The position numbers and the translations under genes were made by a program. Positions 12,958 through 23,372 of a stretch of DNA of 64,000 nt are shown here, in pieces (the stretch's first letter is position 1; each line of letters opens with the position of its first letter). The DNA comes from Plazaster borealis (taxonomy: Eukaryota > Echinodermata > Asteroidea > Forcipulatida > Labidiasteridae): the NCBI GenBank assembly GCA_021014325.1, contig CM037460.1, positions 28,598,336-28,662,335 of the forward strand. The letters run 5' to 3'. The notes below the pieces were generated by a model, which ran no database searches, had not been told where the DNA came from, and was given only the letters and a program-made list of their open reading frames with translations.

Positions 12958-14030
12958 CTGTAATTAACCAAAACAAACAATATTATGGATCATGATCAAG
13001 GTCATAATCAACTGTATGTTTATCTCACATGTATCTGTACATAATTAAATTGAATCTGAGTGTTCCAATATTAATGGGCTGTGAATTGCAAAACCCTGTC
13101 CCTGTGAAATCTAGGCATCTTCTTTGGTGCATATTCCAGCCTTTTGTGATGCGGTACCATTACCGTACCAGTACCAAATGTTTCTAACTGATTTGTACTT
13201 ACACATGTACGGTGCCAATCTTCTGCAGATCCTGAAATCCCTAATCTTGTATACGGGTACATGATGCACGCAAATTATTAATAAACCAGCTAGCGATGGA
13301 TTCGAACCATCCAATCTCAGACAATGCCGAGATTCCACCAGAGTCTAGGTTTGTTGGTTTATTATACATTTGCATATCAAAATGTACACGTCACATGAAG
13401 TCATGATACAAGTGATGATGATGGAGAAATGAGAGCATGCGATGAAGATGATGATTGACAGACTGTGGTGGCTGAGGTATAACCTTACTGGATATACCTC
13501 TCAACCTCAGTATGATACTCTGAAATTATGTAAAACACAATCAAAATTTAATAATTAATTCACTATCCATTTTTATCATTAAATTAATGAGACTATCACA
13601 AGAAAAGAATTAAAACATTTGCATAAAATAATGAAAAGTTAGCATATGTTTACATACACAAACCGTCAAGGTTGACATGCTTGCAACAACGGTATAAATG
13701 CAACTGTACACAGTGTTTACGACGTATCGTATTATATGAACGTATACCATCATGATCATCTCGTAAAAATAGCGACACACACAGCCATGACAGCCCAGTG
13801 ACAGTGTAGCTATCTTTGATGCTGTTTTTTGTCTTTAAAACAGTAGAACGACATAAATAAAAATCACTACAAAGTGGCGATTGTTATACACTACGTAAAC
13901 ACACTTACTGAGCTCGAATTTCCTCAAAAAAACGCAGATTTTCTTCTTTTTATTCTTGCCACAGCGTAGCAACTTACGCGACGATGGAGGCTGCCATCTT
14001 TGTTCCGAATTGACCCGATTGAAGAAAGGT
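12958..14030 (-). other. 5' non-coding region of the copy C transposase gene
   Basis: The first coding exon is preceded by an acceptor (TAATTACAG just before GTCATCATGG), so a 5'UTR exon and the promoter should lie here. No coding exon is seen. The segment is AT-rich in 13520-13900 and becomes CG-richer near 13960-14000. Confidence 0.5.
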
Positions 14031-14183
14031 CAACTCGCTCAACATTGGTCGCTGATTAGTCCGTTGAGCAGAGTCCTTGCTCAACATCGCTCAATGATTG
14101 GTCTGTTGAGGAAAGTCTGTGCTCAACGTGGCTCAATGATTGGTTCATTGGTTACAGAATAAGCGCTTGGATGGGAAAGCGCT
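14030..14183. repeat. Right subterminal repeats and terminus of copy C
   Basis: Imperfect repeats of about 35-40 bp (GCTCAACATTGGTCGCTGAT, CTCAATGATTGGTCTGTTGA and similar) match 3000-3167 and 21515-21682 in copies A and B. They are candidates for transposase binding sites. Confidence 0.7.
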
Positions 14184-14209
14184 TGGGAATACCGGGTGTC
14201 GTAGGTTTT
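14184..14209 (+). rRNA. 5S rRNA gene, 3' fragment (right flank of copy C)
   Basis: TGGGAAT ACCGGGTGTCGTAGG followed by a T-run matches the last part of eukaryotic 5S rRNA, about nucleotides 96-120. The T5 run is a normal Pol III stop. The 5' part of this gene is not on its left, because the transposon is there. Confidence 0.85.
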
Positions 14210-14465
14210 TGGGCAATTCCCTTTCATTTCATCAGTTAGGACAACACACTTGGCATAATTGGGTTTTTTTTCTCTCCACCGCTTTAATCTCCACGTTTTT
14301 CAATGCACTTATTTTCAGGTGGTCTACATAGAGAGGTTTCCTTTGTCAGCTTTTACAACCACTTATGACTGTTGTGATAACGTTGTTATTAACGGTACGA
14401 AGGCTTTAAGTTTGATTTCGAAACTATTTCATTGAAGCTTTTGCTTGATTTTCTTTCACTTGCTG

Positions 14466-14545
14466 GTTGCTTGGTCACTTGGTCACTTGGTCACCTGGTC
14501 GCTTGGTCACCTGGTGACATGGTCACTCGGTCACTTGGTCACTTC
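14466..14545. repeat. 9-bp tandem repeat in 5S spacer 1
   Basis: Eight or nine variants of TTGGTCACY in a row. The same array occurs in spacer 2 at 21955-22035 with a slightly different unit order. Confidence 0.9.
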
Positions 14546-14561
14546 TCGACTGGGTTATGTA

Positions 14562-15794
14562 CAGTCGACTCCCGTTAATACGAGCTCGCATGTTACGAGG
14601 TTCCGGTTAATACGAGGTTTTTTGCCGGTCCCGAACTGCCCCGTGCGTGTTTCAATGCATTTAAAAGTGGATTATACGAGCACGGTAGTAGCAAGAACAC
14701 AGATAATACGAGGTAATTTTGCGGTCCCCTGGGACAAAATGTATTGTTTTCAGACGTTTGTAGCGAGACCCGGAATAATTGTGTAAGAAACGCTTACCTT
14801 CGTCAAGGTTGAGAAATGACTTGAAGCCCTTAAACCCCGAATACAATAGAGGTGATAATTGCATGGTGCTCGTAGAGTGCCACCAGTCTATTCAACGGAC
14901 TGGTTTACCCAAGCAGACAATAGAGGGCTTAAATCACGCGCGTGGCTCAAAACCACCAAAGGTTAGTCCCTGACAATCCTTCTCAATTTCAAACACATGC
15001 CGCTTATTTAATAAATTCATGTCGGCGAACGCACTCGGCAGTATTTGGGGGGTTTTAATTATTAATCCTTGCTCGTATCATCCATGCAAAACTTCAAAAA
15101 CATAACCGCTGTTCAAGATTTTTTTTTAGTGGAGCCTTTTTTTCAATTAAAAGATTTTATTAATTCAAGAATAACAATTACACATGTAAAAAAATATTTT
15201 AAAAGACACGGATACGCACAGATTTTATTAATTCAATAATAACATTTAAAAAGAGAAATCACAACACATTATCTTTATTGAAAAATGAAACAATATTAAA
15301 AAGGAAACTGCAAAGTAACTGAAGCAAGTCCATGTGCAACGGAACTCCAGAAACATCTCGCTGGTGTCCCACGCTTGACATGCTGTTATCATATACTTCA
15401 TGTCGATCACCAACGAAAATGAACGTTCAGTGCATGCATCATGTTCATACCATGCGCTACGGTACAGAATCCGCTGTCGCTGAACGGCAAGTTGACATCT
15501 CTTTGCTATATTGTTATCATAAATTGTACAAAATATTAAATTTCCATGATTAATCACTCAATAAAAGACATTTAGTAATGATATTCTTGTGTACAGGATG
15601 CTCGTAATAGCTGTTCTGGTAAGCAAACAGCTCCATGCACGCTAGCACAAGTGTATATGCACGTACACGTGTTGTGTGCATGCACAATGATGACGTGTGT
15701 ATCTATATTTAGCGCGCTGCGTTTAAGACGAGGTTCGGATAATACGAGGAAAATGGGCCAGTCCGGCGGACCTCGTTATAACGGGAGTCGACTG
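14562..15794. mobile_element. TA-target DNA transposon (pogo/Tigger-like), 1233 bp, in 5S spacer
   Basis: The terminal inverted repeats are CAGTCGACTCCCGTTAATAC at the left and GTTATAACGGGAGTCGACTG at the right, with related subterminal motifs (TACGAGG). The flanking TA is duplicated (14560-14561 and 15795-15796). Spacer 2 has the intact empty site GGGTTATGTACTGGGTT with a single TA at 22050-22051. No intact transposase is seen, so it is probably a non-autonomous copy. The TIR style resembles Tigger/pogo elements; that assignment is by motif memory. Confidence 0.88.
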
Positions 15795-16115
15795 TACTGG
15801 GTCATGTGCGTGGTTGCCAGGTCAAGCTTCTACTCCCAAGGTAGCTGATATCAGGTAGCTGATCCCAAGGGTTCGGCACTCTGCTGGAGGTCGAGAACAA
15901 GTGGCCAGCTAGTACAGTTTGGTGCTCCAGGCGACTGGTGCTCAGCTTATTAGTGATTGATCGACCCCTTTTGGCGATAATGTGTGTGTGTGGGTAGAGA
16001 AGGGCCTACTCTTATCAGACTTACATCCATCGACCGTGCATTACGTGTTTAAAATATGCAAATGATGACACACAGAGTTGTTTATAAATATCCACCGAAG
16101 CCCGATTGCAGCTGT

Positions 16116-16217
16116 GCCTACGACCATACTACGTTGAACACACCGGTTCTCGTCCGATCACCGAAGTTAAGCAACGTCGGGCCCGGTCAGTACTTGGATG
16201 GGAGACCGCCTGGGAAT
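16116..16217 (+). rRNA. 5S rRNA gene, first 102 nt, cut by copy B
   Basis: GCCTACGACCATACTACG through GACCGCC and TGGGAAT matches 5S nucleotides 1-102. The internal promoter (A box, intermediate element, C box, known positions about 50-97) is complete in the fragment, so Pol III transcription into the transposon is possible. Immediately after TGGGAAT the sequence becomes GGGCCACGACC, the left end of copy B. Confidence 0.92.
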
Positions 16218-17149
16218 GGGCCACGACCCCCCCAAGTATCTTTCCCTGGACCCGATCACCGGAAATCAGCAGCCCGATCACCGGAAATGACCCCCGGAGA
16301 GTGGCGGTGATTTCAAAAAGTTACCAAACTTAGTAAAGAACATTCAAAATGTATAGATGAAACTGTTGATACAACCTCAATGTACAACCTTAACGGCCTA
16401 TTTAACGTGCTTCCGATTCCCATTCACGACATGTTCAGGTAATTAGCCCTGTGTTTGACTACCCCCCCCCCCTGGAAATTTACCAGATTCATTACAAATT
16501 TACAATTGTTGATGTTGAAACAACCATGTAATATGTGCAGAATCCAAAAAATACAAAGTCTGACACTTGAGCATATTTAACAGAAAATCCATATTTTTAA
16601 CAGAAAAACCAGATTTTCACAAAATTTGCATATACCTTTGTCTTCTCTGGACAATTTTGCCCCAAATATCCTTAGTCATATAATCAATCTTTTGTTTAAA
16701 GCAAGACTTGTTGATTTTGTTTGTACAAAATAATTTATCTCATTGCTCCTTAGATTAATATTTTACCACAAATAAATCTTCCAAGTTTTATACATAAAAG
16801 AGCTGAATAAATAGGAGCACCAAATAAAGATGGCCGATTCCATCAAAGTGTGTTTTTCAACAACTTGGCTAATTCCTTTTACTAGGTTGGTTGGTAAGAC
16901 ACAGATAAGCTTTGCAATCATGCTAAAAGCTCAATTCAACAAAATTGAGGAATTAAATCACTGAGTCTTGCTTTAAGAGAGAAAATAGCTACTCATATTA
17001 CAAAGCAATACACAACACAAAGTGGATAATTTAAAAACACAAGTATTTTATTTGTTTTCACCTCTTATGCATTCTTTCTTTAAAACAAGTTTGTGACAAG
17101 AACAATACTGTTAACCTACAAATTCTTCCCTGTTGGATGGGACAGTAGG

Positions 17150-17830
17150 TTTTCACTTTTATGTACCCATCCCGGTCCCTCCCTCTGCACCCCATGTGTA
17201 GGCTAGGCCTACTCCTCCCATGTATACCGTAATGACTCCAGTATAATCCCACCAGCAGTACACACACAGCACAACCTGGCATTGAACTCTTGGCATGTAT
17301 TGCAAGTGGGGCTACACTGGAGTCAGTGCAGCTTACCCCTCCCCTCCCCACCCCCAGGATGTGTACTCCTCCGCGTGTATACCGTATAGACCTGCTGACT
17401 TCAGAATAATCCCACCCGCAGTACATACACAGCACAACCTAGCATTGGTTTCTTAGCATGTACTGCAAGTGGGACTACACTGGAGTCAGTAGGGTTTACC
17501 CTACCTCCCTACCAGTCTCCCCCTTGTGTACTCTGTCTAATGTATAGGGCCTACCGTACTGACTTCAGTATAATCCCACCAGCAGTACACACACAGCACA
17601 ACCTGGCATTGAACTCTTAGCATGTACTGCAAGTGGCACTATACTTGAGTCAGTAGGGTTTACCCCCTCCCTCCCCCTTGTGTACTCTGTCTAATGTATA
17701 GGGCCTACCGTACTGACTTCAGTATAATCCCACCTGCAGTACGTACGCAGCAACCATTGATTTCTTAGCATATACTGCAAGTGGGGCTACACTGCATCAG
17801 TAAGGTTTACCCCTCCCTCCCTTCACCCAC
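17150..17830. repeat. Tandem repeat, about 120-180 bp period, four units
   Basis: Each unit has AGTATAATCCCACCAGCAGT, CACAGCACAACCTGGCATTG, GCATGTACTGCAAGTGG and TAGGGTTTACCC-type phrases. Units start near 17230, 17405, 17570 and 17720. Open frames here are by-products of the repeat. Confidence 0.85.
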
Positions 17831-18164
17831 TTTGTGTGAAAAATTATGTGTGGTACTTCAAAATATGATAATATTTCTGTATTATTTCCAGTATAATCAA
17901 ATGCTGCAAAATCTAGTAGATTAACAATTTTAGGAAGTATTAAAGCCACAGTCATACTTGTATGTAAATATGCAAATACCATCATCCTTTAACTAATGGT
18001 AGCTGAAAACCACATTCTATTTGACCGACCTATTTGCAAGAACCGATCAAAAAAACCAATGCCATGCATTATCTCAAAAATATCCCATCAAAATGGAAAA
18101 CCTTTTTCAGCTACAAAAGCTAAAAGATAAAGGAGGAATATACTTTAAAAGTAGAACTTAGTTC

Positions 18165-18750
18165 TGTGAACTGGTACTCTTCCTCCTCTCCAGCTCTTCA
18201 TCCACCCTCTCTTAAAATGTTCATAATTGTCATACACTTCCTGAAATCCAGGTGCAGTTGATTTGTTGGTTGTTGCACAGAAGGTGAACATTTTCAGATT
18301 ACTACCAACAGTCTTGGCCTTTGATGGTGTGTACCTTTTACGAAGCCTATCACATGTTGGTACATGACATGCAGCTCATGGTTTGGTGGATGGGTTAGGG
18401 AGGGATTCCGGAACGAGTCTGTTTTGGTGGTGGAGGTTGACATATGAAAGGCACACTACTTGATGCAGGCTGTAGGGCCATTGGCTGTGAAGGCACACCC
18501 CAAGAGAATTGGTACGCCGCTTGATCCTGGAGATGCAGTTGATTTAGGACAAATACGACGCGGAAATTTGGGCTCTGTGGAAGCTGATGACTGGGGTGGA
18601 AGCTCAGTCAGATCAGGTGTTTCAGGATTATCAAACTCAAGTCGCCTCTTCGTATCAAACTGAAGTCGCCTCTTCTCACCAAGTGGCTTACCAGACTCGT
18701 GGGGAACATCTTTGTATAGCACTTGAGTACAGCTGGATATTTGGTGGATC
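18165..18750 (-). pseudogene. Broken C-terminal transposase exon (copy B)
   Basis: After an acceptor (ATTTTCAG before GATCCACCAAATATCC) the start of exon g is recognisable. It is joined directly to sequence matching the C-terminal part of exon i (GEKRRLQF), so exon h and much of g and i are deleted. The end near 18180-18290 reads MFTFCATTNKSTAPGFQEVY and then shifts frame relative to copy C (FTFCPTTRKSVTPGFQRVF). It cannot encode a working transposase. Confidence 0.75.
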
Positions 18751-19689
18751 CTGAAAATAATGACAACAATATTTTGTTATTTTAAATCATAAGTTGTTAA
18801 TTTGACATTTTCATTGGATTTAAGTTTAACACTGCCGTGTAGCATGGCAAGCTCTGCCGTGCTACACGGTAGTTGCACGACGTGGTGACAAACGTCGCGC
18901 TCTTGCCGTGTTGAATTGAATTGAATTCTCAGTCGGGCGGTGCTCTTTGGGAATACGTATGCGCAAAGCTTTAGAACAATGTTCTACTTGTATTTTCTAA
19001 TAATGTGAACATTCCCCTTGTTGTACCGTAGCTGAGAGTATTCTGGGATGGGAAAGGAAACAGCTTCTGACTGGAACAATCATCTGTAGATTTCAGAATT
19101 AAACTAATTGATTTTGTTTGACACTCTTAAAAAAAAAAGACGATGAACGCCACTCACCAACGATGGTAACAATAATGACAACATTTAAGTTGGAAAACAA
19201 TGTCATTATGATTTTGTCATTAATATTTGAGTGTCACAGCTCGAATTGACATCATGAAACATGACGCTTTAGCAATTTTCTCCCGCGTCGCCATTTTGAA
19301 TTACTTTAAGTGCAGCAAACTATTTTACTAAATTTGACGTTTGTCACTGATTCTTTTTCATTGCCGCACTTTTGCCGTGTGAAAATCATTTGAGTTCGAC
19401 ACAGCAAAAGTGTGACGTTTAGCACAGGCCTAATACACAGCAAAATTCATACGGCCTGCTGATTGAAAAACAATAGTCCATCGACATCACCGGTACCAGC
19501 CTGCGAAGTTCTGATACCGGTACAGGAGCGTAACGGTGTCATTACAATTGAGTTGGGCACAGGGGTACCGTACCGACACTAGATTGTAACGACACCGTTA
19601 CGCTGCCGATGTTGTGATGCAACTATTGTTTTTCAATCAGCAGGCTGTAGGAATTTCACTGTGTATGTAATGACCCATTGTGTAACCTT

Positions 19690-20475
19690 ACCTGCATACA
19701 ACTCAGATGTTTACTGACAGTAGCCCAATGCATATCGACAGCTTCTGATGACTTGAACAAAGGGATAACCATCGATGTCTAGACCAGCTGGACCATTGAA
19801 CTCTTCCAGGATGTACTCAACAGCAAATGCACTCTCCTGCAGAAAAACAAGCAAGATAACTGTGTAAATGCACTTATTTAAAGTAATCATGATTCCTTTA
19901 GTTTTCAATTCCACATTCTTGTTTCCTGTGTGAGAGAGAAAACAAAACAGTCAGAAGTCAATGATCTTTCACAATTTGCAACATCTCAAATCCTCATTAT
20001 CTGATGAAGGAAAAAGTGTTCACAATGCAGAGACTAATTTTGAAGATCAACAATGTGTTTTGATGCTTTCAATGCATAGATCATTCTTAACATCAAGTTC
20101 TTGAAATGAAAATATGCACGAAATATTAACATTAGCTTACCTAGACACCACGATGTCACCCGGCGCACATAACCTGATGCCTGATGTGGCTTGACGAAAG
20201 ACAGCATTTCTTCATCGCTGTACTGCGAGAAGTCCTTGTTCCCTTTGCGGATGGCTTGGATGAGTTGGTCCATGTCATGTTTGTTGTATGCCAGTACTGC
20301 ACCAGCTAGAGCACTGATGAACACTCCATTACTTGGCATGCGACTGCTTTATCACAGCAGCCTCCCACCGGTGGAGCCAGTACCAAATGTCAAGTCTGAT
20401 GACCATACCATCATTCACTCCAGTCTTGGAAGCGGGATTCAAGCCATGAGGCCCCACCATCCCTGAAACAAATGC
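19690..20475 (-). pseudogene. Broken transposase exons e and f (copy B)
   Basis: The translated pieces are identical to copy A 1177-1960, including the frameshift in the GLDIDG-P motif and the premature TAA before FISALAGAV. The shared lesions show that A and B come from one already dead copy. Confidence 0.8.
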
Positions 20476-21682
20476 AGACAGAATTGAACAGAATTGATAA
20501 CCATTTCCACCTCATCCCGTATAAATCTATATAGTGAAAATAAGCATACTTCATAGATTTGTTTGCCAAAGTCATTGTTTCAGCAACAAAATTGCTCATA
20601 AGAGAACACACCCTTACTGCTTTGCATTTTAAGGTCAATGAAGACGTCATTGTTGTAAATTAAAATATTTGTACAGTTTAAAACACAAAAACACAGGAAT
20701 TAAATTTGAAAGCACTTCGGCGAACAAACATGAACCATGATGGTCAAGCGGTACTAGTAACTGGTGCGCTGTACTGCTTTTTTTCGAAATTTTGACATCA
20801 TGGGTGCTACGAAATGTTGACATCAACGGTCGTAAGACCGGTGATGTCAACATTTCAAAAAAGGAGTACAGCGCCCCAGTTACTGGGTCTAGTCAAGCGG
20901 ATTCGCGTCTATTGATTGGGGTTGTATGTTTGAGGGTCAACATGTTGTTCCCATCAATCACATAGGGCCATGGAGGTAGAATTTCCCTTATGATAGGGCG
21001 TAATATACATTTCAAAAAATTGAAATGAATAATTGGCAAATTAATTTCCCACCCATGACTAGATCTAACTTTTTTTTCCATCCACACCACTTAATCACTT
21101 TGTTTATTATTGTTTATTTTCAGTCCCGAATGGCATCCATCTAGTATAATACACACACAATTATTCTACCTCCATGCTTACAGTCTACACAGCAAATATC
21201 AAATACAGTCAATATTTATGTTTATCACTATACTGGTACTACTACCTCCATGCACGTATTAACGATACAAAAATTTCCTAACCGTACATAAAATGTCCGT
21301 TTTCTTACTCACCTTGGGGTTTCAGCACACATCATGAACACAGCGCAGGATGACGGACCCACATGTGATTCTGTCCATTCCACATTTTATAATCTTGCTC
21401 TTATTTAGCTTTATTTGTGGGAAATTGTATCGTTTAAATCCAAATATTATTTTGTTTTGGAGTGAATGAATTGTTGATCGACCTTTGACCATGCTTCGTG
21501 AAGTAAGGTCACAAAGCTGACGTCACCCTCAACATCGGTCGGTGATTGGTCTGTTGAGCAGAGGCCTGCTCAACTTTGCTCAACGGAGCTCACTGGTTGG
21601 CCTGTTGAGGAGACGGTCTGCTCAACAGCGCTCAATGATTGGCGGGTTGAGGAACCGATAAGTACTCGGACGGGAAAAAGCC

Positions 21683-21705
21683 TGGTACCGGGTGTCGTAG
21701 GTTTT
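21683..21705 (+). rRNA. 5S rRNA gene, 3' fragment (right flank of copy B)
   Basis: TGGTACCGGGTGTCGTAGG and a T4 run. Compared with the usual TGGGAATACCGGG, three bases (GAA) are missing at the junction. Confidence 0.85.
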
Positions 21706-22346
21706 GGGGCAATTCCCTTTCATTTCATCAGTTAGAACACACTTGGCATAATTGTTTTTTTCTCTCCACCGTTTTAATCTCCACGTTTTTCAATGCACTT
21801 ATTTTCAGGTGGCCTACACAGAGAGGTTTCCTTTGTCAGCTTTTACAACCACTTATGACTGTTGTGATAACGTTGTTAATAACGGTACGAAGGCTTTAAG
21901 TTTGATTTCGAAACTATTTCATTGAAGCTTTTGCTTGATTTTCTTTTACTTGCTGGTTGCTTGGTCACTTGGTCACTTGGTCACCTGGTCACTTGGTCAC
22001 CTGGTGACATGGTCACTCGGTCACATGGTCACTTCTCGACTGGGTTATGTACTGGGTTTAAGTACGTGGTTGCCAGGTCAAGCTTCTACTCCCAAGGTAG
22101 CTGATCTCAGGTAGCTGATCCCAAGGGTTCAGCACTCTGCTGGAGGTCGAGAACAAGTGGCCAGCTACAGTTTGGTGCTCCAGGCGACTGGTGCTCAGCT
22201 TAGTGATTGATTGACCCCTGGTGGTGGTTAGATAGAGAAGGGCCTACTCCTATCAGACTTACATCGACTGTGCATTACGTGTTTAAAATATGCTAATGAT
22301 GACACACAAAGTTGTTTATAAATATCCACCAAAGCCCGATTGAAGT
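21706..22346. other. 5S intergenic spacer 2
   Basis: About 640 bp, collinear with spacer 1 without its TA element. It contains the 9-bp repeats at 21955-22035 and the empty TA target at 22050-22051. No protein gene. Confidence 0.85.
21955..22035. repeat. 9-bp tandem repeat in 5S spacer 2
   Basis: Eight or nine copies of TTGGTCACY, the same array as at 14466-14545. Confidence 0.9.
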
Positions 22347-22431
22347 GCCTACGACCATACTACGTTGAACACACCGGTTCTCGTCCGATCACCGAAGTTA
22401 AGCAACGTAGGCCCGGTCAGTACTTGGATGG
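22347..22431 (+). rRNA. 5S rRNA gene, first about 85 nt, cut by copy D
   Basis: GCCTACGACCATACTACG through TACTTGGATGG. It is truncated inside the C box and has small differences (GCAACGTAGGCCC instead of GCAACGTCGGGCCC), so it is a pseudogene. Confidence 0.85.
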
Positions 22432-22623
22432 TCCAAGTCATGTTTGTTATATGCCAGTACTGCACCACTAGAGCACTGATGAACACACCGTCATTTGCTT
22501 GTGACTGCTTTATCACAACAGTCTCCCACCGGTGGAGTTAGTGCCAAATGTCAAGTCTGATGACCATACCATCACTCTAAAGCGGGATTCAAGCCATGAG
22601 GCCCCACCGTCCCATGAAACAAT
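22432..22623 (-). mobile_element. Copy D: short remnant of the 5S-targeting transposon
   Basis: The sequence matches about 1755-1955 of copy A (exon e region: TGCCAGTACTGCACCA, GGGATTCAAGCCATGAGGCC), diverged and with deletions. Both flanks are 5S gene pieces. The junctions do not show the clean 7-bp target, so it has probably been shortened by recombination. Confidence 0.8.
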
Positions 22624-22640
22624 CGGGTGTTGTAGGTTTT
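22624..22640 (+). rRNA. 5S rRNA gene, 3' fragment (right flank of copy D)
   Basis: CGGGTGTTGTAGGTTTT, the 5S 3' tail with a T4 run, followed by spacer sequence GGGCAATTTCTTTTATTTC. Confidence 0.75.
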
Positions 22641-23093
22641 GGGCAATTTCTTTTATTTCATCAATTAAAACACTCGGCATAATTGTTTTCTCCACCGTTA
22701 TCCACGTTTTCAATCTACTTATTTTGGCGATAATGTGTGGGTAGTGGTTAGCTATCACACGCTGCCGTGAGATGTGGGCGCACTTTAGCATGGCCCCTTA
22801 AAGAGTATTACGCACGCAAAGGTGTCAACTTGTCAGGGGACACGACCTTTGGTAGCCCTGTTGTGCGTGAAACTATTCCGTCATAACTTAATATTTACCA
22901 ATCATCTTCGAACCCGCCGATCAACCCATGCCCGAATCCGCTGATGGACACGTCTTCCAACCCACAGTGTTGAACCTGCCGAAATACCAGTAGGCCCACG
23001 TGCACGCACCGGTCGCCCAACCTGGTTAAATTATCATTGCAATCCGCCATGAAGACATAAACCCAGACAAAACATACAATCCAGTGATGATCG
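22641..23093. other. Degraded 5S spacer and unassigned sequence
   Basis: 22641-22745 is a shortened 5S spacer (CTCGGCATAATTG, TTTTGGCGATAATGTGTG). From 22746 on I see nothing recognisable. The base composition is more GC-rich than its surroundings. Confidence 0.6.
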
Positions 23094-23372
23094 ATGCTCA
23101 TCAATTTGATTCCCTCCGCCGCAAGTCCACAAAAGCATCATCGTTTGTGCGGAGTTCGATGCCTTTCTTTTTCTCCGCGAATGAAAAACTCTAATTTTGA
23201 CGGCACTACTGTTTTGAGTAAGAAGGGACAAATTACAAAAGACAGATTAGACAGAAGATTGTTGCTTTCAATGTTAGATGTTGTAGAGCGGGAATTTCCG
23301 GGAGATGTAAAGGGAAAACCATTTGTAAAAATCCGTTCAGTAATTAATGACAAGTGTCGGCATAGCCGTTAA
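23094..23372 (+). CDS. Unrecognised small basic ORF (92 aa)
   Basis: The second half (SKKGQITKDRLDRRLLLSML then EREFPGDVKGKPFVKIR) looks protein-like: charged, amphipathic, and ending after KCRHSR. I do not recognise the family. It may be a single exon or a transposon-derived piece, since it lies between a 5S spacer relic and a retroelement. The first 30 residues look random, so the true start, if any, is unclear. Confidence 0.3.
   Translation: MLINLIPSAASPQKHHRLCGVRCLSFSPRMKNSNFDGTTVLSKKGQITKDRLDRRLLLSMLDVVEREFPGDVKGKPFVKIRSVINDKCRHSR

Larger units (their letters stand above)
3175..14183 (-). mobile_element. 5S-targeting DNA transposon, copy C (Dada-like, about 11 kb, autonomous structure)
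   Basis: The left end begins GGGCCATCCCCCCTGCAAGT. The right end, read on the opposite strand, begins AGCGCTTTCCCATCCAAGCG. Together with the copy A/B right end (AGGCTTTTTCCCGTCCGAGT) they define imperfect terminal inverted repeats of about 29 bp sharing a CTTATC core. The right flank is the 3' tail of a 5S gene, TGGGAAT then ACCGGGTGTCGTAGG and a T-run. The left flank is TGGTACC, the last 7 bases of the copy A junction. The element encodes the transposase gene described below and has subterminal GTTGAG/CTCAAC repeats at about 14030-14140. Insertion in a multicopy small-RNA gene with a 6-7 bp target fits the Dada superfamily as I recall it from the literature; the family name is an inference. 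Confidence 0.8.
14210..16115. other. 5S intergenic spacer 1 with a transposon insertion
   Basis: Without the element at 14562-15794 this spacer is about 670 bp. It aligns along its length with spacer 2 (21706-22346), including the phrases GGGCAATTCCCTTTCATTTC, the TTGGTCACC repeats, TTCTACTCCCAAGGTAGCTG and GGCGACTGGTGCTCAGCTTA. The spacing gives a 5S repeat unit of roughly 0.75-0.8 kb. No protein gene is seen. Confidence 0.8.
16218..21682 (-). mobile_element. 5S-targeting DNA transposon, copy B (deleted, non-autonomous)
   Basis: The left flank is a 5S gene ending at TGGGAAT, and the right flank is the 5S 3' tail starting TGGTACCGGGTGTCGTAGG. The left part (16294-16995) matches copy C 3270-4200. 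The middle holds a tandem repeat. 18165-18750 carries the broken C-terminal exon, and 18512-21682 is the near-identical partner of copy A. Total size is 5.46 kb, about half of copy C. The element lacks the exons for the zinc finger and for the catalytic Asp residues, so it cannot move itself. Confidence 0.87.

Noticed and set aside
14445..14786. Open frame with repeated TWSLGHLV residues
   Set aside because: It is a translation of the 9-bp TTGGTCACC spacer repeat and runs into the TA element.
16116..16217. Intact 5S rRNA gene
   Set aside because: The last 18 or so nucleotides are replaced by transposon sequence.
17058..17435. Open frame on the minus strand in copy B
   Set aside because: It lies over the tandem repeat at 17150-17830 and has no protein-like features.
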